Positions 1 through 6,101 of a stretch of DNA of 6,901 nt are shown piece after piece. Within the stretch, counting starts at the first letter, position 1. Each line of letters opens with the position of its first letter. The position numbers and the translations under genes are program-made. Under the pieces are notes generated by a model, which saw only the letters and a program-made list of their open reading frames with translations, did not search any database and was not told the DNA's origin. The stretch comes from Avisuccinivibrio_A sp964399665 (lineage in GTDB: Bacteria > Pseudomonadota > Gammaproteobacteria > Enterobacterales > Succinivibrionaceae). Location: contig CAYNSI010000120.1 in assembly GCA_964399665.1 (NCBI GenBank), forward strand, positions 1-6,901, in the 5' to 3' direction.

Positions 1-396
1 TAGCCTGTACTAAGCAGATGCGGCTGTGTAATGAAAAAAGTGCGAAGTTACGGTTATTTAGGAGAAACTTTTTAAGCGCGTAAGGGGCAGGAAGACAGAT
101 GCTTATGACTTGGGACCCCGGAAGTGCCGCCGCCGTATAGGGACTCCATGAACCATGAGTACCCATAGAGGACAACTGTGTCATCATTAGGCTTCCCGGA
201 CTTAAAGCGGGCCTGCACACCTGATGGCAGGAAGCCGTCCTGTTCTGAAATTATCGGCTCAGGGCACAACGACTGGCAAACACCCCAGGGAATCTGTCAG
301 GTTTATACCTTAACTTTAGTATAGCATCTATGTTGTCATTAGAAAGAAGAAAAATACGCTTTTGAAAGCCTGGTCATAAAACTAAAATAAAGTCAC
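1..396. other. Gene-poor region upstream of the alkyltransferase gene
   Basis: No recognisable gene lies here. The longest open frame is on the minus strand, ending with a stop at 72-74; it has only a TTG start at 267-269, no clear ribosome binding site, and a product of 65 residues that I do not recognise, so I do not call it a gene. A short plus-strand frame from position 3 to about 80 could be the end of a gene entering from the left, but nothing in it is diagnostic. The last 100 bases are AT-rich and hold possible promoter elements for the gene at 397: TTGTCA at 333-338 with TACGCT 16 bp downstream, or TAAAAT at 383-388 close to the start codon. Neither is strong. Confidence 0.5.
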
Positions 397-1080
397 ATGA
401 AAGCACAAACAATGATAGGCTCCCCGCACCTTTTCAAAACCTATGCTGCTAATATTTCAAGACCTTTGGTTATCAATACTTTTATTGGCCCCCTGGAGTT
501 TGGCCTTGCTCATGTTTACCATGAAAATGTCTTCTTTTCCGACGGAAGATTCAGGATGCTTGATGAGGCTTTTGTGATTGATTACCTAAGACCTGCAGGA
601 AAAAGAGCCCCTGTTGACACCCGCACATTAATAAGCCAGGTTTCATCCCTTGGCAGTAAGGCAGGTCATCTTGCCTTTGAACTAATCTGTTATCTTCAAA
701 GCTACGAAAAAGGGCATTTTGACAGTCTGCCCGTGCTGCCTTTGAGTTTAAGGCAGCGTATGGCGGATACTTATTCGGGGCTGATTTTAAGGGAGGCTGT
801 CAATATTAAAGCAGGCTGCACTTGCTGCTATGCCATGCTTAATGAAAGAGCCGTCAATGCTGCCCTAAGCCTTGGCATTACCTCTTACAGAGGGTCATCC
901 CGTGCTGCCGGGAATGCTCTGGCTTTAAATCCCTATCTTTTGCTCGTGCCTTGTCACAGGATTTTAAGTGCGGCCCAGCTAAAAGGAGGCTTAGGCACTC
1001 TTAAGTTTATGCTGGGCCCTGAGGTTAAAAGAAAGTTATTGATCCATGAGGGGGTCAGCCTGCCTTGCTTGAAAGGCTGA
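397..1080 (+). CDS. ogt: Methylated-DNA--[protein]-cysteine S-methyltransferase (O6-alkylguanine-DNA alkyltransferase), divergent
   Basis: Suicide DNA-repair protein that moves the methyl group from O6-methylguanine (or O4-methylthymine) onto its own cysteine; cytoplasmic. Of 227 residues, the C-terminal part is diagnostic: PCHR at 185-188 with acceptor Cys186, the preceding NP at 178-179, the RAAG at 169-172 (usually RAVG, containing the Arg that takes the place of the flipped base), Tyr145 in the helix-turn-helix region, and a closing KRKLL..EG at 211-219. The protein is longer than the usual 150-180 residues: the N-terminal ribonuclease-H-like part is extended and the stretch between Tyr145 and Arg169 is about ten residues longer than usual. 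A cysteine cluster, CTCC at 141-144, sits where a T.SY motif is typical. The start is uncertain: ATG at 397 has only a weak AAAG-like ribosome site, and ATG at 412 is an alternative. The symbol ogt is by family; no Ada-type N-terminal domain is present. Confidence 0.85.
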   Translation: MKAQTMIGSPHLFKTYAANISRPLVINTFIGPLEFGLAHVYHENVFFSDGRFRMLDEAFVIDYLRPAGKRAPVDTRTLISQVSSLGSKAGHLAFELICYLQSYEKGHFDSLPVLPLSLRQRMADTYSGLILREAVNIKAGCTCCYAMLNERAVNAALSLGITSYRGSSRAAGNALALNPYLLLVPCHRILSAAQLKGGLGTLKFMLGPEVKRKLLIHEGVSLPCLKG

Positions 1081-1081
1081 C
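1054..1081 (+). terminator. Hairpin spanning the ogt stop codon, possible terminator
   Basis: GTCAGCCT (1054-1061) and AGGCTGAC (1074-1081) form a perfect 8-bp stem with a 12-nt loop; the 3' arm contains the TGA stop of the alkyltransferase gene. No T-run follows directly, the first being at 1116-1122, so it is not a textbook intrinsic terminator. It may stabilise the mRNA 3' end or assist termination. The stem is seen in the sequence; the function is inferred. Confidence 0.35.
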
Positions 1082-1177
1082 AGCTTACTTACAAAATTGA
1101 GCACATTTAAGATATCTTTTTTACCGCGACGTGAGTAAAATTGCTTTCCAACGATTAAATAAAAAAGCAGGTGTGAT

Positions 1178-2485
1178 ATGCCCATCAGCGAAGCCACGAT
1201 AAGTAAACTTCAAGAAGATGCACTGGTAATTGCATCCTATCAGCACATAGCAGAGCTTCCCATCGTAATTAAGGAAGCCCGGGGACCTTATATTGTTACC
1301 GTTGATGACCAAGAGCTTATTGATTTTACTTCCGGGGCCTGTACCATGAATTTGGGCTATGATGTGTTAAGCTCTGGTGATTTTGCCTCTTTTCCCTTTC
1401 CTTATGCTTGCGCCTTAAATCAAACCGCCTATGCCAAACGCCTCAGGGCATATTATCCCGGTCTTAATCCTATGGATGTCAGGGTAGCCTTCGGGGTCTG
1501 CGGCTCGGATGCCAATGATGCGGCAATAAAGCTTTGCAGAGCATATACCGGGCGTAAAAAGATTGTTTGTTTCAAAGGAGACTATCACGGCACCACCTTC
1601 GGGGCGGTTTCCATGACCACAATCCCCGGCAGGATCTCCGATAAGTTTGCCCCCCTGGTTCCTGAAATCTACAGCCTTCCTTTCTGTGATGAAACCGCTG
1701 ACGAGGAGATGATTGATGAAACTTTGCTTCAGCTTACTTATTTAGATTATGAGCAAATTGCAGGTTTTATTATCGAGACTGTGCAGGGTGATATGGGGAT
1801 ACTCCCCATGCATCAGCGCCTGATGAATAATTTGTATCAAATAGCCCAAGCCTGGAATATTGCCTTTGTGGTAGATGAAATCCAAATGGCCTTTTATCGT
1901 ACCGGACCTTTCTTTTCGATTGAAAATTATGAAGGAGTGATCCCCGATGCCATTTTGATGGGTAAGCATTTAGGAGGCGGGCTGCCGCTTTCCTGTGTTT
2001 TGGGAAGGGCTGATTTCATGAAGGCCCTGGGTCCTTGCGAGCATGCCTTTTCCATGGCAGGAAATTCCGAAGCCTGCGCCAGGGGCTTAAAATCCCTGGA
2101 TATTATTGAGTCAGAACAGTTCAGGGAAGTTTTGGATCAGAACATGATGACCCTCTACGAGGGCTTGAATACCCTGGCAAGAAATCATCCTAGCTCGGTA
2201 TCCCATGTTACCGGCATCGGTTTTGCCTTTGGACTGTGGCTTAAGTCCCCGTCAACTCAGATGACTGATAATGAGGCTGCATTTCTGACAATTTGCAAGG
2301 CCTGTGAGCTTGGTCTTTACACCATGCGCTTAGGCTCCAACTGGCTGCGCATTGAGCCGCCTCTTAATATAGATACTCAGGTACTGCAGCAGGGGCTTAA
2401 GATCCTGGATGAAGCTTTGTATGCCCTTGAAAAAGGAGAAATTGACAAGGAGTATCTTAAGTGGAAGTTTCAAGACCCCGAATAA
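1178..2485 (+). CDS. Class III PLP-dependent aminotransferase, substrate unknown
   Basis: Fold-type I pyridoxal-phosphate enzyme of the class III aminotransferase family (4-aminobutyrate, ornithine, diaminobutyrate aminotransferases and the isoleucine 2-epimerase relatives). The 435 residues match the family's usual length. Visible landmarks in order: GSD at 109-111 (phosphate grip) followed by the NDAAIKL helix, YHG at 136-138 (stacks on the cofactor ring), E200, VVDEIQ at 231-236 with Asp233 binding the pyridine nitrogen, the Schiff-base Lys263 in GKHLGGGLP, the FSMAGN segment at 291-296 that reaches the partner subunit's cofactor, and Arg391 in LRIEPPL, the usual carboxylate-binding position. 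The segment between residues 60 and 84 looks shorter than in GABA aminotransferases. The GSDANDAAIK and AGN pattern recalls the group annotated as aspartate aminotransferase family or isoleucine epimerase, so I give no symbol. The start is ATG 1178 with AGGTG at 1169-1173, 4 nt away, a weak ribosome site. It lies 97 bp behind the alkyltransferase gene; no shared pathway is evident. Confidence 0.9.
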   Translation: MPISEATISKLQEDALVIASYQHIAELPIVIKEARGPYIVTVDDQELIDFTSGACTMNLGYDVLSSGDFASFPFPYACALNQTAYAKRLRAYYPGLNPMDVRVAFGVCGSDANDAAIKLCRAYTGRKKIVCFKGDYHGTTFGAVSMTTIPGRISDKFAPLVPEIYSLPFCDETADEEMIDETLLQLTYLDYEQIAGFIIETVQGDMGILPMHQRLMNNLYQIAQAWNIAFVVDEIQMAFYRTGPFFSIENYEGVIPDAILMGKHLGGGLPLSCVLGRADFMKALGPCEHAFSMAGNSEACARGLKSLDIIESEQFREVLDQNMMTLYEGLNTLARNHPSSVSHVTGIGFAFGLWLKSPSTQMTDNEAAFLTICKACELGLYTMRLGSNWLRIEPPLNIDTQVLQQGLKILDEALYALEKGEIDKEYLKWKFQDPE

Positions 2486-2487
2486 AC

Positions 2488-2539
2488 CTGTAGTCAGGGT
2501 GACTGCAGCTGCCCGTTAGCAGGAATGGGAACGATTCCC
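2488..2539 (+). terminator. Three consecutive hairpins after the aminotransferase stop
   Basis: Immediately after the TAA at 2483-2485 come: a 9-bp stem 2488-2496/2500-2508 (one G-U wobble, GGG loop), a 4-bp stem CTGC/GCAG at 2509-2512/2519-2522, and a 5-bp stem GGGAA/TTCCC at 2527-2531/2535-2539 with a CGA loop. No T-run follows any of them. They probably mark the mRNA 3' end (Rho-assisted termination or exonuclease block), but this is inference. Confidence 0.4.
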
Positions 2540-2803
2540 CAGAAGACAAATTCTATAAAGATCTCCTAAGGATAAAAATACAAAAGTTGGCACGACAGAC
2601 TAGAACAAGAGCCGTCAGGCTAAGAGAGCGCTGGAGATCCTATCTTCTGTTGGTCTTCGCTGCGGGGCTTAACCATTTGATCTATAGTGAAAAGATTGTG
2701 CTATGATGCTCTAAGACAAGATTTTAAAGTTGATGGGCAGTATTGGTTCTTGATTGATCAAATCAAAGGAAATGGCGCTGATAAGAGGTGTCGGTCTTTT
2801 TGA
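2503..2803 (+). pseudogene. Degenerate coding remnants, possibly C-terminal part of an AAA-ATPase-like/PD-(D/E)XK protein
   Basis: Two overlapping frames without good starts. The first runs open for 67 codons from 2503 to a TGA at 2704-2706. The second runs from a GTG at 2687 to a TGA at 2801-2803 (38 codons). The end of the second, IDQIKGNGADKRCRSF, resembles the segment near the C-terminus of AAA-ATPase-like/PD-(D/E)XK proteins, where a pattern like A.QI...YADKYR is common; the first contains a weakly similar hydrophobic stretch. If correct, this is the tail of one copy lying directly before the head of another (2828 onwards). The similarity is short and judged by eye, so the assignment is tentative. 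Confidence 0.25.
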
Positions 2804-2827
2804 GAACTGCAAAACAGAGCCTCCGTT

Positions 2828-3091
2828 ATGGAACTAAAATATTCTTTTTAAAGACAGGGCATTAGCTTTGCTAAAGTCACCAGACAAAAGAAACTTTGTG
2901 TAGATAAAACCGACTGTGCAGCAGATTTGGCGAGAGAAGAGGCATCCTTTTTATCAAGGCCCAGCCGCTTTGGTAAATCCCTTCTTCTGCTGATTTCAAA
3001 TTTGACAGGATCCCCATATACTTTGGCATTGTTTCAAAACTTGCAGCGATCCTGGATTAGTATTGCAAAGGCATTACCAAAAGGCTCATAA
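2828..3091 (+). pseudogene. N-terminal relic of an AAA-ATPase-like family gene
   Basis: The family (Pfam AAA-ATPase_like, usually followed by a PD-(D/E)XK nuclease-like C-terminal domain; about 500-600 residues) starts with a GISDFAKLR segment, then YVDKT, then FLSRPRRFGKS, which holds the P-loop lysine. Here GISFAKVTRQKKL (from 2858), CVDKTD (to 2914) and FLSRPSRFGKSLLLL (to about 2990) appear in the same order and spacing. The gene is dead. A TAA at 2849-2851 interrupts the frame seven codons after the likely ATG at 2828. A second frame reads FLKTG just before GIS, indicating a small frameshift near 2857. The Asp of the GISDF motif is missing, and recognisable similarity ends near 2995, although the frame stays open to the TAA at 3089-3091 and overlaps the end of the lipoprotein gene on the other strand. 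Only about 50-60 residues of the family survive. Such genes are often multicopy in gut gammaproteobacteria; their function is poorly known. Confidence 0.65.
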
Positions 3092-3617
3092 AGCGCTCAT
3101 TTCCTGAGGTGCTTCCTAAGATCTCCGATACTGTATCAAGATTTCCTTCAAAGTAAATGGAGTATACCGTACCGTCTTCAAAGCGGCGCGCCCAAAAGGC
3201 TCCGCTCCTGCCAATGGTATTAAATTGAATAAGGCATTTTCCAAATTCCACTGCAGGACCTTTGGTAATATCAGCACTATTTACCACCAATCCTTTTGCG
3301 GTGTGATTGCAAAGCTCATCTGTACTAAGATGTGATGATGACACCTTGATGGAGACAAGACCCTTGTGATCTTTTCTTCTTGCAGAAACAAAGGCTGGAA
3401 TATCAGGACCGTCCTGGGAGACAGCTTCCCAGTTATCAGGGATTATCATCTCAAAAAAATTATTGCTATAGACTTTGTGCTGTTTTGCTGACGGTAAAGC
3501 TGCAGGAGACGGCGGAAAGACATCTTCTGAAGACTGGTAAGAGTAGCTGCTGCACCCTGTTAGGATCTCAAGGGCAGCTGCTGTTACCAAAGTTAAGGAT
3601 TGTAAGTGTTTGCGCAT
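3057..3617 (-). CDS. Predicted outer-membrane lipoprotein of unknown function
   Basis: A 186-residue exported protein. Residues 1-21 form a signal peptide with basic N-terminus (MRKH), hydrophobic core and lipobox LTGC at 19-22, so Cys22 should be lipidated; Ser at the next position favours sorting to the outer membrane. A Ser/Pro/Ala-rich linker (about 23-45) precedes one globular domain. The segment FFEMIIPDNWEAV at 54-66 recalls the IPENW-type motif of PsbP/DcrB-like lipoproteins, which have a similar length, but this is only a resemblance. Cys103 and Cys128 could form a periplasmic disulfide. The start is well supported: AGGA (3625-3628 on the plus strand as TCCT) lies 8 nt before the ATG. 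It sits 76 nt downstream of nhaA on the same strand and is probably co-transcribed with it. The gene is unbroken, and its 3' end overlaps the dead AAA-ATPase frame on the opposite strand. Confidence 0.75.
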   Translation of the reverse strand: MRKHLQSLTLVTAAALEILTGCSSYSYQSSEDVFPPSPAALPSAKQHKVYSNNFFEMIIPDNWEAVSQDGPDIPAFVSARRKDHKGLVSIKVSSSHLSTDELCNHTAKGLVVNSADITKGPAVEFGKCLIQFNTIGRSGAFWARRFEDGTVYSIYFEGNLDTVSEILGSTSGNERFMSLLVMPLQY

Positions 3618-3630
3618 ATTTTTATTCCTG

Positions 3631-3688
3631 CAAAGGACTTTTTCGCGGGCTTAACCTTAATCCCGGGTTTTTTGGTTTACAGCCTTTG
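3631..3688 (-). promoter_or_regulatory. Inverted repeat in the nhaA-lipoprotein gap
   Basis: CAAAGG (3631-3636) and CCTTTG (3683-3688) can pair in the minus-strand transcript. The downstream arm lies just before the AGGA ribosome site of the lipoprotein gene, and a CCCGGG lies between the arms. It might modulate translation or processing between the two genes; a 6-bp stem with a 46-nt loop could also be chance. Confidence 0.2.
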
Positions 3689-3693
3689 TCTAA

Positions 3694-5388
3694 TCATCCA
3701 CCTGCCTTATTTTGGGGTAAGTTCTTTGCAGCATAGTCTTTAGGCTGGTTGCCTGTAGTTTCAGTCTCATAGGAATGATGCTCCTTGTTGTCACCTGAAG
3801 GCTTGTTTTCCAGGTTTTCCACAGTCAAGCTGCCTTGTTCATCCTGAAGTTCCAGGTCAGATCCTGTGATATCCAAAGCAGCCTTGGCTTCTATGAACAC
3901 CAGATCTTCTTCCGCGATGTTGTTATCCTTTTTGTCAGAAGATGGGCTCTTTTTTATTTCATTTAAGCTCCCTTCTTTTGGGGGCTTAGAGGCTGCAGTA
4001 ACATCTGCTTTGGGCTCTTCTTCTTTTATCACGGGGCTTTTAGCTTCATCATCAGATGACACTTTGGAACCATCTTTGTTATCTTCACTCAAGGCGGTGT
4101 CAAGTTTCCCGTTAACATCCCCGGCAGGAGCTGTATTGGCGGTTTTTTCATCACCGTTTGGGTCAGTTTGCTCTGAGGCTTCCTGGGGTACAGACACGGG
4201 GGCAGAATCTGCAGGATCAGAAGATCCAGCAAAGAACCTTAGGTAAATGTATCCTGAAGTACCCGATACCAATGATGCCAAAAGGATGGCAAGCAGGTCG
4301 GCATAGCCGTACAAGTCAGAGCTCCAATAGGCAAGACCGTCAATGAACAGGGACATGGTAAAACCGATGCCGGTTAAGATACACACGCCATAAAGTTGTT
4401 TTAAGGTTGCACCATGGGGCATGGGGGATAATTTAAACCTAACGCAAAAATAGGCCATGCCGAAGATGCCAAGTTGTTTTCCTATCACAAGACCCAAAAA
4501 GATCCCAATGGGCACTCCGCTGAAGAGCAGGCTGGCAGTGATTTTGGAAAGATCAATTCCGGCATTGGCAAAAGCAAAAAGCGGGAGAATAAGTATCGAA
4601 ATATAAAGTTTGGAATGGTGAAAAATTTCCATTAGCAGGTGATTGCCGTCACGGTACTTTAAGGGAATAAAGCAGGCTGTGATGATCCCCGCCAGGGTGG
4701 CATGTACCCCCGATTTAAGAATAAAAAGCCACAAAAAGATCCCGAGCACATAATATAAGCTTTTGCGGGTTACATTCATAAAGTTCAGGATGGCAAGTCC
4801 CAAAATGGCTAAACCAGCAAAAACAAAGGCCGTGGTCGAAAGTTCGGAAGTGTAGAAGATGGCAATGACCATGATGGCACCGACATCATCGAAAATGGCC
4901 AGTGTTAACAGAAAAATTCTTAAAGACGCCGGCACTCTTTTACCAAGCATTAGTATTATGGCAATGGAAAAGGCCGTGTCCGTTGCTGTAGGAATGGCCC
5001 AGCCCCTGAGCGCATAGGGATCATTGAAATTGCAAAGGAAAAATACCAGGGCGGGCATAAGGATGCCGCCAAGGGCCGCCAAAGCCGGCAGGGTGATATT
5101 GGCAGGTTTTGATAAATGACCTTCCAAAATTTCGTGCTTAAGTTCAAGCCCGATGCTGAAGAAAAACACGGTGATAAGACCGTCATTAATCCAGAGAATA
5201 ACAGGTTTGATAAGCTCTCTGGTTCCAAAAATAAATCCAGCCTGGGTATTGAGCCATTCGCGGTAATTAAATGACAGGGAGCTGTTTTGATAAAACAGAG
5301 CCAGCACGGTAAAAGCCAGCATGATAATTCCGCTTGTGGCTTCATGATTTAAAATTGTGGAGATTTTATCGCGAACTCTGTTTTGCAT
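3694..5388 (-). CDS. nhaA: Na+/H+ antiporter NhaA with long acidic C-terminal tail
   Basis: Inner-membrane antiporter that expels Na+ or Li+ in exchange for H+, controlling sodium and pH. Residues 1-387 cover the whole usual protein (E. coli NhaA has 388). Functional landmarks are intact: TATDTAF at 134-140 with Asp137 (E. coli Asp133), IFDDVGAI at 165-172 with Asp167-Asp168 (the ion-binding pair Asp163-Asp164), GVHATLAG at 227-234, FANAG at 273-277, Lys304 in GKQLGIF (E. coli Lys300), and GIGFTMSLFIDGLAY at 340-354. About twelve membrane segments are evident. Residues 388-564 form a hydrophilic tail rich in Asp, Glu, Lys, Ser and Pro, expected to be cytoplasmic and mostly disordered, with a somewhat more ordered stretch near 491-530. 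This tail is absent from the classical protein. The start ATG at 5386-5388 has GGGA 7 nt upstream. The gene diverges from ssrA and precedes a lipoprotein gene. I see no NhaR-type regulator gene nearby. Confidence 0.95.
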   Translation of the reverse strand: MQNRVRDKISTILNHEATSGIIMLAFTVLALFYQNSSLSFNYREWLNTQAGFIFGTRELIKPVILWINDGLITVFFFSIGLELKHEILEGHLSKPANITLPALAALGGILMPALVFFLCNFNDPYALRGWAIPTATDTAFSIAIILMLGKRVPASLRIFLLTLAIFDDVGAIMVIAIFYTSELSTTAFVFAGLAILGLAILNFMNVTRKSLYYVLGIFLWLFILKSGVHATLAGIITACFIPLKYRDGNHLLMEIFHHSKLYISILILPLFAFANAGIDLSKITASLLFSGVPIGIFLGLVIGKQLGIFGMAYFCVRFKLSPMPHGATLKQLYGVCILTGIGFTMSLFIDGLAYWSSDLYGYADLLAILLASLVSGTSGYIYLRFFAGSSDPADSAPVSVPQEASEQTDPNGDEKTANTAPAGDVNGKLDTALSEDNKDGSKVSSDDEAKSPVIKEEEPKADVTAASKPPKEGSLNEIKKSPSSDKKDNNIAEEDLVFIEAKAALDITGSDLELQDEQGSLTVENLENKPSGDNKEHHSYETETTGNQPKDYAAKNLPQNKAGG

Positions 5389-5505
5389 TGTTTTGTCCCA
5401 AGACCGTTTTAGCTGCGGTGCTGATGGTAAATTATTTCAGAAAAAAATTAACCTTAAGCATAATGGATTTTGTGGGCAATAAAAACCTAAATGACAAATG
5501 CTATC

Positions 5506-5519
5506 ACTACTTAAGTAGT
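5506..5519. promoter_or_regulatory. Perfect 14-bp palindrome, possible operator
   Basis: ACTACTTAAGTAGT is its own reverse complement. It lies 118 bp upstream of the nhaA start codon and 173 bp upstream of ssrA, in a place where a dimeric regulator of nhaA could bind. It has no T-run and no loop, so it is not a terminator. I do not recognise the site; the regulatory role is inferred. Confidence 0.35.
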
Positions 5520-5652
5520 TAACCTGCCTGACGGGTAAGAATTTTAGCCGTAAAGTTTCCTTAAGAAAACAAAATTTATGTCAGGAAGCTTTATCAGGGG
5601 ATCTTCAAAGGCGCCGGGGCAGTTTTTGGGGGGTGTATCAATTTGTCCTGAC

Positions 5653-5681
5653 TTGTATTTTTCCCCCTTAAATAATACAAT
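5653..5681 (+). promoter_or_regulatory. Likely sigma-70 promoter of ssrA
   Basis: TTGTAT (5653-5658) and TACAAT (5676-5681) are separated by 17 bp. The -10 box matches the consensus at 5 of 6 positions and the -35 box only at TTG. Transcription would start a few bases before the mature 5' end at 5692, consistent with a short leader removed by RNase P. Confidence 0.45.
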
Positions 5682-5691
5682 TATTGCAATT

Positions 5692-6058
5692 GGGGCTGAT
5701 TCTGGATTCGACCGGAAGCATGGAGACCAAGGCGCATGTCGAGGTGCGGTAGGCCTCGTAAATAAACCGCAAAAAAATAGTCGCAAACGACGAAAACTAC
5801 GCTCTGGCTGCTTAAAAACCAGCACGGAGCCCTCACAGTCGGGTCTTGCAGGTGACACCAGGCAATTGTGGGGTCAGTTTTTCACCTGATCGTGTGGAAC
5901 TGCCGTCTGTCGGGGAAGCATTAAATAATTTAACAGGCTGGGCATCAGGTGGCGTGTAAGTCCGCAGCCAGGTGTCAAGATCAAAGACTTACTAAACATG
6001 TAGTTGGCTGAAGTTGAAGTCTTTTGGGACGAGGGTTCAAATCCCTCCAGCTCCACCA
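5692..6058 (+). ncRNA. ssrA: Transfer-messenger RNA (tmRNA)
   Basis: One-piece tmRNA of 367 nt, which with SmpB and EF-Tu rescues stalled ribosomes and tags the unfinished peptide for proteolysis. The 5' end GGGGCTGATTCTGGATTCGA matches the E. coli gene exactly, and its first seven bases pair with CAGCTCC (6048-6054) to make the alanine-type acceptor stem with the G-U pair at position 3. The CCA is encoded (6056-6058). A T-arm GAGGG/CCCTC with a TTCAAAT loop lies at 6031-6047. GAGG/CCTC and GCGGT/ACCGC pairings around 5741-5770 form pseudoknot 1 before the tag frame, and the conserved AAACATGTAG region precedes the tRNA-like end. It is divergent from nhaA. Downstream lies IS DNA; the 3' ends of ssrA genes are known integration sites, but no integrase or repeat of the 3' end is seen here. 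Confidence 0.97.
5783..5815 (+). other. tmRNA proteolysis-tag reading frame
   Basis: Resume codon GCA at 5783-5785 follows the AATAGTC sequence typical of the region that sets the resume point. The frame encodes ANDENYALAA and stops at TAA 5813-5815. The peptide is identical to the E. coli tag and ends in the LAA recognised by ClpXP and ClpAP; the codons for its last four residues differ from E. coli, so this is a natural homologue. Confidence 0.95.
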
Positions 6059-6101
6059 AACCTAATAGAATCACACTTTTTTCAAGTGCCCAATGTCTGT
6101 C

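Larger units (their letters stand above)
2486..3056. other. Non-coding region with gene relics between convergent genes
   Basis: This 571-base stretch lies between the rightward aminotransferase gene and the leftward lipoprotein gene. It holds the hairpins at 2488-2539, degenerate plus-strand frames at 2503-2803, a possible sigma-70-like pair (TTGATC 2677-2682 and TATGAT 2702-2707, with a long 19-bp spacing), and the AAA-ATPase-like relic from 2828. I see no intact gene in it. Confidence 0.6.
5389..5691. other. Divergent intergenic region between nhaA and ssrA
   Basis: These 303 bases contain no plausible gene. They should carry the nhaA promoter (leftward) and the ssrA promoter (rightward). 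AT-rich DNA lies at 5430-5490; I could not pick a convincing nhaA promoter there. Features seen are a perfect palindrome at 5506-5519, a near-palindrome GTTTCCTTAAGAAAAC at 5555-5570, a third CTTAAG at 5453-5458, and a G-run (5628-5633) facing a C-run (5663-5667) close to the ssrA promoter. Confidence 0.6.

Noticed and set aside
72..269. Minus-strand 65-codon frame
   Set aside because: Only a TTG start, no ribosome site, no recognisable motif. It could be a relic, but I cannot support a gene.
3646..3675. CGGG...CCCG followed by six Ts on the plus strand, considered as a terminator
   Set aside because: The stem is only 4 bp with a 12-nt loop, and it would face a plus-strand transcript where no gene is present.
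3380..3736. Plus-strand 118-codon frame
   Set aside because: Antisense to the lipoprotein gene and the end of nhaA, without a domain or good start.
3866..4246. Plus-strand Ser/Leu-rich 126-codon frame
   Set aside because: Antisense shadow of the low-complexity NhaA tail, no ribosome site; the nhaA frame is clearly the real one.
5544..5889. About 100-codon frames on both strands over the tmRNA 5' half
   Set aside because: They cross the ssrA promoter and structured RNA; the RNA gene fully explains the sequence.
6031..6058. ssrA 3' end considered as an attL site
   Set aside because: No second copy of this segment and no integrase gene occur in the window, so an island junction cannot be claimed.
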